Assembly: GCF_030406325.1 (NCBI RefSeq)
Contig: NZ_JAUEQY010000002.1
Location: 186,001 to 250,000 of the forward strand
DNA: 64,000 nucleotides
Direction of reading: 5' to 3'
Source: Actinomadura sp. DC4
GTDB taxonomy: Bacteria > Actinomycetota > Actinomycetes > Streptosporangiales > Streptosporangiaceae
A model generated the notes under the pieces. The model did not search any database. It was not told the origin of the DNA and worked only from the letters and a program-made list of their open reading frames with translations. Both the position numbers and the translations under genes were made by a program. Within the stretch, counting starts at the first letter, position 1; each line of letters starts with the position of its first letter. This document shows, piece by piece, positions 53,764-62,050 of this stretch.

Positions 53764-54063
53764 TTGATCCTTTGGGAGAAGGACTCGGAGGAGGAGCCTC
53801 TCGCCGCCGAGCCCGAGGAGCCGCCCGATCAGGCGACCGTACGACGAGCCGTCGTCGCGCCCGCGCTGGGGAACCGCATCGAATGGGTCGCCACCATCGG
53901 CTTCGCCGCGCCGCTCCTGCTGCTCCTCGTACGGCTCGTCCAGGGCTTCTCCACCGGAGGCGAGTACGGCGGCGCGGCCACGTTCATCGAGGAGTACGCC
54001 CCGACGAAGCGGCGCGGCGTGCTCGGCGGCTTCCTGGAGTTCGGCACGCTGTGGGGCCGGCCG
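53764..54063 (+). pseudogene. MHS-family (ProP-like) MFS transporter, internally deleted
   Basis: The frame reads [16 protein letters not shown] (the N-terminal helix start of metabolite:H+ symporters), then jumps to [22 protein letters not shown] and [21 protein letters not shown] before losing all similarity. In intact family members about 100 residues (helices 1-4) separate the EW and VRLVQGFS segments, and seven further helices should follow. So the gene has an internal deletion and a lost 3' half. Remaining pieces are well preserved, suggesting recent loss. Confidence 0.75.
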
Positions 54064-54132
54064 GCTTCGCCATCACGTCAGGAAGATCTCGGGCTCACGC
54101 GAGCTGGTGGCCGTCTCGGACTGAGGTGCGGA

Positions 54133-54158
54133 CCCCGGCCCCGCGGTGGGGGCCGGGG
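54133..54158 (-). terminator. 10-bp GC hairpin terminator after the DUF3618 gene
   Basis: CCCCGGCCCC / GGGGCCGGGG with loop GCGGTG, starting four nt past the stop of the DUF3618 gene on the minus strand. No T-run, as usual in high-GC genomes. Confidence 0.7.
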
Positions 54159-54161
54159 CTC

Positions 54162-54458
54162 TCAGACACGGCGGCGGCGCAGCAGCAGACTCACCGCGAC
54201 GGTCGTGGCGACGAGCCCGGCACCGATGAGCACCGGCCCGGTGAGCGGGCTGCGCCGGTCCGCCGGCTCGCGCCGTACCATCGCGCCGATGTCCGCGGCG
54301 ACGTGCCCCGCCTCCTCCTTCGCCTTCGCCATCCCCCGGCGCGCGACGCGCTTGGGGCTCAGACGATCGGCGAGGAGGTCGATACTGCGCGCGAGATCGT
54401 CGCGCGTACGCTCGATCTCGCTCTCTATCACCGCGGGGTCGCGGGTCTTGTCGGCCAT
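54162..54458 (-). CDS. DUF3618-family membrane protein
   Basis: Protein of 98 residues. The N-terminal motif [25 protein letters not shown] is the DUF3618 signature helix. It is followed by a [12 protein letters not shown] amphipathic helix and a C-terminal membrane helix ([19 protein letters not shown]) with a basic tail. These small proteins are widespread in actinobacteria and often occur next to phage-holin-like membrane proteins; no function is known. It starts at ATG 54458 and is divergent from the peroxiredoxin gene. Confidence 0.9.
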   Translation of the reverse strand: MADKTRDPAVIESEIERTRDDLARSIDLLADRLSPKRVARRGMAKAKEEAGHVAADIGAMVRREPADRRSPLTGPVLIGAGLVATTVAVSLLLRRRRV

Positions 54459-54623
54459 GACGTAACCTCCTGCGGCCTAACGGTACTCACCGAGGCAGAG
54501 CAATGATCAGTCTGTCAGGTACGGTCCCGCGGTACCGCTTCCCGCCCCACTGTGTACCCGTTCCCGTTGTGGCGGGACCTTGACGAGTAGGGTTGGGGGT
54601 CGGCTCGACGGAAAGGTGGTCTC

Positions 54624-55094
54624 GTGACGGAACAGCGGCTGGAGCCGGGGGATGCCGCCCCGGATTTCACTCTCTCCGACGCCGACGGAAAGCCCGTCGC
54701 GCTGTCGTCGTACCGCGGCCGACGTGTGGTCGTGTACTTCTACCCCGCCGCGATGACTCCCGGCTGCACCAAGGAGGCCGTCGGCTTCCAGGACCACCTC
54801 CAGGCCCTCGACGCGGCCGGCGTCGCGGTCCTCGGCATCTCCCCCGACGAACCCCCGAAGCTCGCCAAGTTCCGCGACCGCGACTCGCTGGCCTTCCCCC
54901 TGCTGTCCGACCCGGACACGAAGGTCCTGCAGGCGTACGGCGCGTACGGCGAGAAGAAGCTGTACGGCAAGACCATCGTGGGCGTGATCCGCTCGACCTT
55001 CATCGTCGACGCCGACGGCAAGATCGAAAAACCGTTCTACAACGTGAAGGCCACGGGCCACGTCGAGCGCATCCTGCGCGAACTGGGCGTCTGA
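54624..55094 (+). CDS. bcp: Thiol peroxidase of the Bcp/PrxQ type
   Basis: Peroxiredoxin of 156 residues reducing hydroperoxides. The peroxidatic Cys is in MTPGCTKEAVGFQD, with APDFTLSDADGKPVALSSYRG before it. In E. coli Bcp a second, resolving Cys lies five residues later (CTxxAC); here that position is Val, so reduction must use another thiol (1-Cys mechanism), as in some actinobacterial members. GTG start at 54624 after AAAGGTGG. A tRNA-like gene follows 14 nt after the stop. Confidence 0.93.
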   Translation: MTEQRLEPGDAAPDFTLSDADGKPVALSSYRGRRVVVYFYPAAMTPGCTKEAVGFQDHLQALDAAGVAVLGISPDEPPKLAKFRDRDSLAFPLLSDPDTKVLQAYGAYGEKKLYGKTIVGVIRSTFIVDADGKIEKPFYNVKATGHVERILRELGV

Positions 55095-55108
55095 GACCCG
55101 CCCGAAAA

Positions 55109-55184
55109 GGGGCCGTAGTCCAATCAGGCAGGAGACACGCGACTTAGGATCGCGCCAGTGTGGGTTCGAATCCCACCGGCCCCA
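55109..55184 (+). tRNA. tRNA-like gene, anticodon UAG (Leu-type) without long variable arm
   Basis: Clover-leaf by hand: acceptor GGGGCCG/CGGCCCC with discriminator A, T-arm GTGGG-TTCGAAT-CCCAC, anticodon stem CGCGA/TCGCG around loop CTTAGGA (anticodon TAG at 55145-55147). The D-arm pairs GTC with GAC around an enlarged 13-nt loop containing GG. The variable loop is only about five nt (CCAGT), whereas Leu tRNAs have a long extra arm. CCA is not encoded. The sequence may be a tRNA of unusual class or a decayed one. Confidence 0.8.
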
Positions 55185-55196
55185 CGCTGTGCCAGC

Positions 55197-55234
55197 CCGG
55201 GGGGCGACCCCCGGAGCCCCCGATGTGGGGGGCT
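55197..55234 (+). terminator. Two consecutive GC hairpins after the tRNA
   Basis: First stem CCGGGGG/CCCCCGG with loop GCGA (55197-55214); second stem AGCCCCC/GGGGGCT with a six-nt loop (55215-55234). They lie 12 nt past the tRNA end and before the globin gene's stop on the other strand, so they could end transcripts from both sides. Confidence 0.6.
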
Positions 55235-55275
55235 TCCGCTCCCCACGCCCCCCACGGGCCGAGGTCGGCGTTTCC

Positions 55276-55728
55276 CTAGGTCTGCCGGCCGTCCCATGAC
55301 CAGCGGGGAGTCGGCAGGTCCGGGGCGACCTGCGAACCCTTCGGCGAATAGGCCATGACCTCGGCGACCGCCCATTCCATGTACGACCGCAGGGCCCGAC
55401 GGAATTCCGCGTCGTCGGGGAGGCCGGCGTCGTCGATCGCCTGGACGAAGCAGTTCACGAAGCGGCGGCCCAGGTCCTCCTCCGCGCCCTGGGCGGCGTG
55501 GACGCCGAGCATCCCCGAATGGCCGCCGCACGACCGGGAGTAGGCGGGCGGGCCGCCGAAGACCTCGGCCCAGTAGCTCCCGAGTCGCTCCACGTGCTGG
55601 GGGTGGCCGGGATGGGAGAACGGGTGGTTCAGCACCGGGTCCCGCAGACAGCGCTCGTGGTGCGCGGTGGCGAGGGCGAGGAACGCGGGCGTCCCGCCGG
55701 CGTACTCGAAGATCGAAGGTCGCGCCAT
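55276..55728 (-). CDS. Truncated hemoglobin (group II-like)
   Basis: Globin of 150 residues. FEYAGGTPAFLALATAHHERC opens the fold, the E-helix region HVERLGSYWAEVFGGPPAYS and the G-H region GGHSGMLGVHAAQGAEEDLGRRFVNCF are characteristic of group II truncated hemoglobins. The proximal His is in the GVHAAQG segment. It binds oxygen or NO for detoxification or sensing. ATG at 55728; the gene is divergent from the ECF sigma gene, separated by about 100 nt. Confidence 0.85.
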   Translation of the reverse strand: MARPSIFEYAGGTPAFLALATAHHERCLRDPVLNHPFSHPGHPQHVERLGSYWAEVFGGPPAYSRSCGGHSGMLGVHAAQGAEEDLGRRFVNCFVQAIDDAGLPDDAEFRRALRSYMEWAVAEVMAYSPKGSQVAPDLPTPRWSWDGRQT

Positions 55729-55835
55729 CGGCCGAGCGTATCCGCCCTTTACCCGCGTTGGTACGAAAGGGCCAGGCCAGCCGGCGGCCTGGCGCCGGGG
55801 GTACGCTCACGCGTCAGGAGGAGGGAGGCGGTTCT

Positions 55836-57098
55836 GTGCTGGACGGCACTCCGGAGCCGGCCGGGCTTCCCGACGGTGAGGAAGGCCTGGAGGATCTGCT
55901 GCGCCGGCTGGCGCCGCAGGTGCTCGGTGCGCTCATGCGTCGTCACGGCACCCTGGACACCTGCGAGGACGCCGTACAGGAGGCGCTTCTCGCCGCCGCC
56001 ACCCAGTGGCCAAAAGACGGCACGCCCGACAATCCGTACGGCTGGCTCCTCACCGTCGCCACGCGGCGGCTGGTCGACTGGGTGCGCAGTGACAGCGCCC
56101 GGCGCCGGCGTGAGGACACCGACGCGCTCGACGCTCCGCTCGCGGCGCCGCCGGCCGACGAGCCCCGTACGAGCGATGACTCCCTCACTCTGCTGTTCCT
56201 GTGCTGCCATCCGGCGCTGTCGCCGCCGTCGCAGATCGCGCTGACCCTGCGGGCGGTGGGCGGGCTGACCACGGCCGAGATCGCCCGGGGGTTCCTCGTA
56301 CCCGAGGCGACGATGGCGCAGCGCATCAGCCGCGCCAAGCAGAGCATCCGCAAGGCGGGCGCGACCTTCGCCCTGCCGCCGCCCGGCGAGCGCGAGGAGC
56401 GGCTGCGGGCGGTCCTGCACGCGCTGTACCTCATGCTCAATGAGGGCCACACGACCACCGCCGGTCCCTGGCTGCAGCGGCACGACCTGACCCGCGACGC
56501 CCTGCGCCTGACCCGCCTGCTGCACCGGCTCCTGCCCGACGACGGCGAGGTGGCCGGGCTGCTCGCGCTGATCCTGCTCACCGAGGCCCGCCGCGACGCG
56601 CGTACCCGCGAGGACGGCTCCCTGATCCCCCTGGCCGAACAGGACCGGGGCCGCTGGAACCGGGAGTTCATCGCCGAGGGCGTCGCCCTCACCACCGAGA
56701 CACTGGCCCGTACGAGCCGGCTCGGCCCCTACCAGATCCAGGCCGCGATCGCCGCCCTCCACGACGAGGCGCCGGCCGCCGAAGAGACGGACTGGCCGCA
56801 GATCCTGGCGCTCTTCCAGCTCCTGGAGACCATCGCGCCGGGCCCGATGGTGACGCTCAACCGTGCCGTCGCGGTCGCCATGGTGCACGGACCCCAGGCG
56901 GGCCTTGAGGTCCTCGACCCCTTGGAGTCCGACGAACGGATGGCCCGCCACCACCGGCTCCACGCCGTACGCGCTCATCTGCTGGAGATGTCCGGACGCC
57001 CGGACGACGCGCTGGAGAGCTACCGGACCGCCGCGCGCTACGCGACCAGCGCACCGGAGAAGCACTACCTGGAGGGCCGCGCGGGCGCACTGACGTAA
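55836..57098 (+). CDS. ECF42-like RNA polymerase sigma factor with C-terminal extension
   Basis: Protein of 420 residues. Sigma2 (TCEDAVQEALLAAATQWP, then NPYGWLLTVATRRLVDWVR) and sigma4 (SQIALTLRAVGGLTTAEIA, then MAQRISRAKQSIRKAG) are clear, and a long C-terminal domain of about 230 residues follows (LNEGHTTTAGPWLQRHDL, then LNRAVAVAMVHGPQAGLEVL), as in ECF group 42. GTG start at 55836 after GGAGGAGGGAGG. ECF42 genes usually stand beside a DGPF/YCII-domain gene; here none is adjacent. The extension may replace an anti-sigma factor. Confidence 0.9.
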   Translation: MLDGTPEPAGLPDGEEGLEDLLRRLAPQVLGALMRRHGTLDTCEDAVQEALLAAATQWPKDGTPDNPYGWLLTVATRRLVDWVRSDSARRRREDTDALDAPLAAPPADEPRTSDDSLTLLFLCCHPALSPPSQIALTLRAVGGLTTAEIARGFLVPEATMAQRISRAKQSIRKAGATFALPPPGEREERLRAVLHALYLMLNEGHTTTAGPWLQRHDLTRDALRLTRLLHRLLPDDGEVAGLLALILLTEARRDARTREDGSLIPLAEQDRGRWNREFIAEGVALTTETLARTSRLGPYQIQAAIAALHDEAPAAEETDWPQILALFQLLETIAPGPMVTLNRAVAVAMVHGPQAGLEVLDPLESDERMARHHRLHAVRAHLLEMSGRPDDALESYRTAARYATSAPEKHYLEGRAGALT

Positions 57099-57153
57099 AG
57101 CGGGAATGTCGGACCCGGCGCGTACGGTTGTGGTCGTCGGCGAAGGGGGCGCG

Positions 57154-57990
57154 ATGACCGAGACCGCCATCCGGCCACGGCGTGCCGCGCTGGGCGGCTT
57201 TCTCAAGGCACGCCGGGCGCGGCTGAGCCCGCAGGACGTCGGGCTGCCGCCGGGGCCGCGTCGGCGCACGCCCGGCCTGCGTCGCGAGGAGGTGGCGCTG
57301 CTCGCCGGTGTCGGCATCACCTGGTACACATGGCTGGAGCAGGGCCGCCCGATCAACGCGAGTGGTCAGGTGCTCGACGCCGTCGCCCGCACGCTGCGGC
57401 TCGACCGAGCCGAGCGTGAGCACCTCTACCGCCTGGCCGAGGCCACCCCGGCGCGCACCGGGGTGCGTCCGACGGATGTGCCCGGCGCGCTGGTCGAGAT
57501 CCTGCACGGTCTCGACCCGCTCCCGGCCTCGCTGACCAACATGCGGTTCGACGTCATCGACTCCAACGCGGCACACCGTGGCCTGTTCGTGGGCTGGCAC
57601 GGCCTGCCGTGCGTCCACCGAAACCTCCTGTGGTGCTGCGTCACCGAGCCCCAGGCGCGCGAACGGTTCCTCAACTACGACGAGGAGGTCGCCCACCTCG
57701 TGGCCCGGCTGCGCTCCTCGTACGGCCGATACGTCGGCGATCCCTCCTGGGAGGAGGACATCCGGCGCCTGCTCGACATCAGCCCGGAGTTCACCGACCT
57801 GTGGGCCCGCCACGAGGTGGCCGAGCCATCGGTCCGTACGCATCACTTCCGGCACCCGGCGGCCGGAGACCTGATCTTCGAACGCACCGAACTGACCATC
57901 GCGTCCGCCACCGAGTTCCGCATCACGGTCTACACGCCGCAGAACGACGAGACCCGCGACCGCCTCCCCCTGAGCCGCCTACCGACCTGA
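57154..57990 (+). CDS. XRE-family regulator with MmyB-like ligand domain
   Basis: Start ATG 57154 (MTETAIRPRRAALGGFLKARR), 278 residues. An N-terminal helix-turn-helix (RTPGLRREEVALLAGVGITWYTWLEQGR) is followed by an MmyB-type domain (NMRFDVIDSNAAHRGLFVGWH, then ATEFRITVYTPQ). This type is common in actinomycetes, where it often regulates a divergently or convergently placed oxidoreductase or transporter; here an MFS gene lies downstream, 80 nt away. Ligand unknown; a fatty acid is bound in one characterised MmyB-like structure, from memory. Confidence 0.9.
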   Translation: MTETAIRPRRAALGGFLKARRARLSPQDVGLPPGPRRRTPGLRREEVALLAGVGITWYTWLEQGRPINASGQVLDAVARTLRLDRAEREHLYRLAEATPARTGVRPTDVPGALVEILHGLDPLPASLTNMRFDVIDSNAAHRGLFVGWHGLPCVHRNLLWCCVTEPQARERFLNYDEEVAHLVARLRSSYGRYVGDPSWEEDIRRLLDISPEFTDLWARHEVAEPSVRTHHFRHPAAGDLIFERTELTIASATEFRITVYTPQNDETRDRLPLSRLPT

Positions 57991-58021
57991 GCCGCCCACT
58001 CCCTTGCCCGGCAGAATTTTG

Positions 58022-58051
58022 GAAGTAGACTCTCAAAAGCTGGTCTACTTC
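58022..58051 (+). promoter_or_regulatory. Operator-like inverted repeat before the MFS gene
   Basis: GAAGTAGAC / GTCTACTTC, 9-bp perfect arms with a 12-nt spacer, ending 19 nt before the MFS start. It is a likely site for the TetR regulator encoded downstream, which would repress the pump and itself. Confidence 0.6.
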
Positions 58052-58070
58052 TAAATGGTGGCGGTGTCTC

Positions 58071-59603
58071 ATGAGAACGCTCGGTGCTCGGCGGTGGTGG
58101 GCGGTCGGTGCGCTGGTGCTCGCGGTGCTCGCCGTCGGCTTCGACGTGACGATCCTCAGTCTCGCTCTGCCCGCCCTCGCCACCGGTCTGCACGCGTCCA
58201 CCTCCCAGCTGCAGTGGTTCGTCGCCGCGTACACGCTGGTGTTCGCCGCCGCGATGATCCCCGGTGGCATGCTCGGCGACCGGTTCGGCCGCAAGAAGAT
58301 GCTGCTCATCGCCCTGGTCATCTTCGGCGGTAGCTCACTCGCCGCCGCCTACGCGCCCTCGGCGGGAGCGTTCATCGCCGCGCGGGCCGTGCTCGGGCTC
58401 GGCGGCGCCGTGATCCTGCCGATGGTGCTCGGCGTCGTGCCCACGCTGTTCGCGCACGAGGAGCGCCGGCGGGCCATCGCCGTCGTCATGGGCGCCAGCA
58501 TGGTCGGGTACCCCGTCGGGCCGATCCTCGGCGGCTGGCTGCTCGGCCACTTCTGGTGGGGCGCGGTCTTCCTCATCAACGTCCCCGTCGTCGTCCTCGC
58601 CCTGCTCGCCACCGCCGCCTGGCTGCCGGAGTCGCGCGACGCGCGACCGCGGCGCCTCGACGTGCCCGGCGTGATCGGCTCCAGCGCCGGCCTCGCGGCC
58701 CTCACGTACGGCGTGATCCAGGCGGGCCAGTACGGCTGGGGCGACGTCACCGCCACCGGCCCGCTGGCGGGCGGCGCCGTGCTGATCGCCTGCTTCGTCG
58801 CCTGGGAGCGGCGCGCGAACGAGCCGCTCGTCGACCTGACGCTGTTCCGCAACGCCTCATTCAGCGTGGGCACCCTGCTCGGCACGGCCGTGAACTTCGT
58901 GATGTTCGGCGTCCTGTTCGCCGTACCGCAGTACTTCCAGGCGGTCCTCGGCACCGACGCCATGGGCGGCGGCGTACGGCTCCTGCCGCTGATCGGCGGG
59001 ATGCTCGCCGGGGTCGCGGTGGCCGACCGGTTCGCCGTACGCGCGGGCGCCCGCGCCGTGGTCGGGCTCGGATACGCGCTGCTGGCCGGCGCGATGTTCG
59101 CCGGCGCCACCACCTCGGCGGGCAGCGGGTACGGGCTCGCCGCCGCGTGGATCACCGTCGCCGGGCTGGGGCTCGGGTTCGTGATGCCGGTCGCGATGGA
59201 CGCGGCTATCGGCACGCTGCGCGAGGAGGCCGGCGGCGTCGGGTCGGCGCTCATCCAGGCGGTGCGCATGGTCGGCGGCAGCTTCGGCGCCGCCATCCTC
59301 GGCTCGGTGCTGAACTCCGGCTACCGCGGCCACCTCGACCTCACCGGGCTCCCGCCGATCGTGGTGCACGAAGTACGAACGGGTGTCTATGGCGGGCTCG
59401 AGGTCGCGCGCCGCACCGGGTCGGCGGCGCTGGCCGGTGACGTACGGGCGGCGTTCGTCCACGGGATGGACGTCCTGCTCGTCGTCTCCGCGAGTCTGGG
59501 GGTGCTCGCCGCGCTCCTCGGATTGTTCCTGCCGTCGCGGCGGCCCGGTGAGGTTGGGTCCGGCCGCTCCGAACGGCCAGAATCAGAACATGAGGCTGTC
59601 TGA
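58071..59603 (+). CDS. MFS drug efflux transporter (DHA2/EmrB type, 14 helices)
   Basis: Protein of 510 residues. Motif A is GGMLGDRFGRKKMLL and motif C-like GYPVGPILGGWLLG is intact. Conserved DHA2 stretch SQLQWFVAAYTLVFAAAMIPGG follows the first helix, and about 14 helices are countable. It exports drugs or lipophilic compounds by proton antiport. Start ATG 58071. The TetR gene downstream overlaps its last 14 nt, so the pair is co-transcribed and probably autoregulated through the operator upstream. Confidence 0.92.
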   Translation: MRTLGARRWWAVGALVLAVLAVGFDVTILSLALPALATGLHASTSQLQWFVAAYTLVFAAAMIPGGMLGDRFGRKKMLLIALVIFGGSSLAAAYAPSAGAFIAARAVLGLGGAVILPMVLGVVPTLFAHEERRRAIAVVMGASMVGYPVGPILGGWLLGHFWWGAVFLINVPVVVLALLATAAWLPESRDARPRRLDVPGVIGSSAGLAALTYGVIQAGQYGWGDVTATGPLAGGAVLIACFVAWERRANEPLVDLTLFRNASFSVGTLLGTAVNFVMFGVLFAVPQYFQAVLGTDAMGGGVRLLPLIGGMLAGVAVADRFAVRAGARAVVGLGYALLAGAMFAGATTSAGSGYGLAAAWITVAGLGLGFVMPVAMDAAIGTLREEAGGVGSALIQAVRMVGGSFGAAILGSVLNSGYRGHLDLTGLPPIVVHEVRTGVYGGLEVARRTGSAALAGDVRAAFVHGMDVLLVVSASLGVLAALLGLFLPSRRPGEVGSGRSERPESEHEAV

Positions 59604-60222
59604 AGGCGACCGCGCCGTACCCGGGCTCCGGGAGCGCAAGAAGGCGAAGACCAAGGCCGCCATCCAGGAGCACGCCGTACGCCTGTTCCGCGCGCAGGGC
59701 TACGACGCCACCACGGTCGAACAGATCGCGGAGGCGGCCGAGGTCTCCCCCAGTACGGTCTTCCGCTATTACCCGACGAAGGAAGACCTGGTCATCACCG
59801 ACGACTACGACCCGGTGCTGATCGCCGCGTTCCGGGCGCAACCGCCGGGGCTGAGCCCGATCCAGGTGCTGCGGGGCGCCCTGCGCGAGACCTTCGTCGC
59901 CATGTCCTCCGGCGAGCTGAACGTGCAGCGCGAACGCATCCTGCTCGTGCTGTCCGTGCCCGCGCTCTGGGGTGCCAGCCTGAACAACCTGACCGAGAAC
60001 CTCTGGATGCTGACCGACATGGTGGCCGCGCGGGAGGGCGGCGCTCCGGACGACGCCGCGGTCCGTACGTTCAGCGGCGCGGTGTTCGGCGTGATGCTCG
60101 AGGTGATGTTCCGCTGGGCCAAGGACCCGGGCGTGGACGCACCGGCCGAACTCGACCGCGCGCTCGCCCACCTCGAGGCCGGTCTCCCCTTCCCGCCGAA
60201 AGACGGCTTGACCTCAACTTAG
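59590..60222 (+). CDS. TetR-family transcriptional regulator
   Basis: Protein of 210 residues. Helix-turn-helix in TTVEQIAEAAEVSPSTVFRYYPTKEDL (about 40-66); the C-terminal ligand domain has FSGAVFGVMLEVMF. ATG 59590 overlaps the MFS stop by 14 nt. It likely represses the pump operon and is relieved by the pump substrate. The ligand is not inferable from sequence. Confidence 0.92.
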   Translation: MRLSEGDRAVPGLRERKKAKTKAAIQEHAVRLFRAQGYDATTVEQIAEAAEVSPSTVFRYYPTKEDLVITDDYDPVLIAAFRAQPPGLSPIQVLRGALRETFVAMSSGELNVQRERILLVLSVPALWGASLNNLTENLWMLTDMVAAREGGAPDDAAVRTFSGAVFGVMLEVMFRWAKDPGVDAPAELDRALAHLEAGLPFPPKDGLTST

Positions 60223-60246
60223 GTCGACGTCTTAGCCTCTCGCCTC

Positions 60247-60575
60247 ATGAGCCCGGTTCTTGTCATCGGCGCGACCGGAAAGGTCGGCCGTGAGGTGGTC
60301 GCCGAGCTCGCCACTGCCGGCGCGGAGGTCCGCGCCGTGGCCCGTACGCCCGCGCGCCTTCCGGACGGCGTCGAGGTCACGCACGGCGACCTGACCGACC
60401 CCGCCGGCCTGTCACGCGCGGCTGGCCGGAGGTGGTGGCGGAGGGTGCGCTCGCCGCGTGGGCCGCGATGGCACGCGAACCCGAGCCGGTCACCGCCACC
60501 GTGGGTACGGTCACCGGAGCGCCCGCCCGTACGTTCCGGCAGTGGGCGGTGGACCACGCGGCCGACTTCGGCGGT
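60247..60575 (+). pseudogene. NmrA/NAD(P)-binding Rossmann gene, internally deleted
   Basis: From ATG 60247 the first frame gives an excellent Rossmann start (SPVLVIGATGKVGREVVAEL, then THGDLTDPAGLSRA), losing similarity near 60420. In another frame the C-terminal family end follows at once (VVAEGALAAWAAMAREPEPV, then APARTFRQWAVDHAADFGG, ending near 60575). The whole middle, about 180 residues in relatives, is absent and the frame shifts at the junction. It is a clean deletion, thus a pseudogene. Confidence 0.8.
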
Positions 60576-60639
60576 CGAGCCCCTGGGGCAGGCGAATGCG
60601 GCGGTCGTGCGTGGAGCGCACGACCGCCGCGTCCGTACC

Positions 60640-61887
60640 TCAGAAGCCGCCGGTTCCGTTCGGCGTCCCCAGGCCGGTGGGGCCGTCGTAGCCGGGCCCG
60701 GCCGTGCACAGGTACGTTCCGCCGCAGCTTCCGTTCGAGCCGGACGTGACGTCGAACAGCGCGGACGTGTGCGCGTACGGGTACGAGCCGTACGTGATGC
60801 CGCCCGTGTTGCCCGCCAGCGCGTACACGCTCGCGATGATCGGGGACGACGCGCTCGTCCCGCCGACCGCGGCCCAGCCGTCCAGCCCCGACACAAGGCC
60901 GAGCGAGATGAGGAAGTCACAGAACGCGCTGGTCCCGCAGTTGTTGTAGGTGTCGTAGACGCCGACTCCGGTGGCCGGGTCGGCGACCGCCGAGACGTCC
61001 GCGACGGTCCGCCTGGCACAGGCGGTGTCGTGCTGCCAGGACGGCTTCGGCTCGTACGCCGAGCAGCCCGAGCCGGCGCCGGACCAGGCGGTCTCGGTCC
61101 AGCCGCGCGCGTTGCTCGCCCGGTTCAGCGTCGTGCCGCCCACCGCGGTGACGTACTGGGACGAGGCCGGCCAGCTCACGCCGTAGCCCGAGTCGCCGGA
61201 ACTCGCGGTGACCGCGATGCCCGGGTGGTTGAAGTGGGCGTCGGCGGTGAGGATGGTCGCGTCCTCCGCGCCTCCGTAGCTGTTGGAGATCGCCACGACG
61301 CCGCTGGTGGCGGCGGCGGCGTCCACGGCGGCGCCGAGCGCGGCGTCAGTGGGCTCGTTCGCCTCGACGAGGAGGATGTGGCAGCTCGGGCAGATCGCCG
61401 AGACCATGTCCAGGTCGAGGCTGATCTCCTCGGCCCAGCCGTAGTCCGTCGCGGGCAGCGGCGACGTCTGGCCACTCTGGTTGACCTTCTTGAAGCAGCC
61501 GTTCGCGGTCGTGCAGGCGGGCAGGCCGAGCTGCGAGCGGTAGTGCGTGAGGTCGGCCTCGGCCTTCGGGTCGTCGTACGCGTCGACGATCGCGACCGTA
61601 CGCCCGCCGCCGTCCAGCCCGGCCACGTTGTAGGCCGACTGCAGGTCGGCCGGGAGCAGACCGGTGGGGCTGGTGACGGTGAGCGGGGCGACCTTCCCGT
61701 TGCTCGCGCGGTGCGCGCGGATGCGGCCGAAGCAGTGCAGCTGACCGGCGCGCGCCGAGGCGCAGCCGAAGCCGACACTGAGCTTGGACGCGTCGACCGC
61801 GGCGCCGGCGGAGGGGATGGCGGCCAGGGGCAGGACCATGCTGATGAGGGCCGCGAAGATGATCGCGGCTCGGCGGCGGGGGTTCAA
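60640..61887 (-). CDS. Secreted S53 (sedolisin-like) serine-carboxyl peptidase
   Basis: Protein of 415 residues. Signal peptide of about 29; catalytic Glu and Asp in YGWAEEISLDLDMV (about 153-160), oxyanion Asp in TASSGDSGYGVS (about 232), and nucleophile Ser345 in GGTSASSPI. The set matches sedolisins. The N-terminal propeptide of about 170 residues typical of the family is absent or reduced to about 50, so this belongs to the short, prodomain-less actinobacterial branch. A calcium-site end (YDGPTGLGTPNG) is present. ATG 61887. Many paired Cys suggest disulfides outside the cell. Confidence 0.9.
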   Translation of the reverse strand: MNPRRRAAIIFAALISMVLPLAAIPSAGAAVDASKLSVGFGCASARAGQLHCFGRIRAHRASNGKVAPLTVTSPTGLLPADLQSAYNVAGLDGGGRTVAIVDAYDDPKAEADLTHYRSQLGLPACTTANGCFKKVNQSGQTSPLPATDYGWAEEISLDLDMVSAICPSCHILLVEANEPTDAALGAAVDAAAATSGVVAISNSYGGAEDATILTADAHFNHPGIAVTASSGDSGYGVSWPASSQYVTAVGGTTLNRASNARGWTETAWSGAGSGCSAYEPKPSWQHDTACARRTVADVSAVADPATGVGVYDTYNNCGTSAFCDFLISLGLVSGLDGWAAVGGTSASSPIIASVYALAGNTGGITYGSYPYAHTSALFDVTSGSNGSCGGTYLCTAGPGYDGPTGLGTPNGTGGF

Positions 61888-62050
61888 TCCGACCTCCTGT
61901 CAGGGCTGGATCTCTCCCGGGACGCGGCCGGCAGGGGTAGGCCGCGTCACCGGAAATCCGGAAATCCGGAAATAAGCCATGAACAACCTCGGATCATGAC
62001 CGACGACGCAACCGATGCCTAGAGGTGCGGTCTGGCCGGAACCGGAAGGC

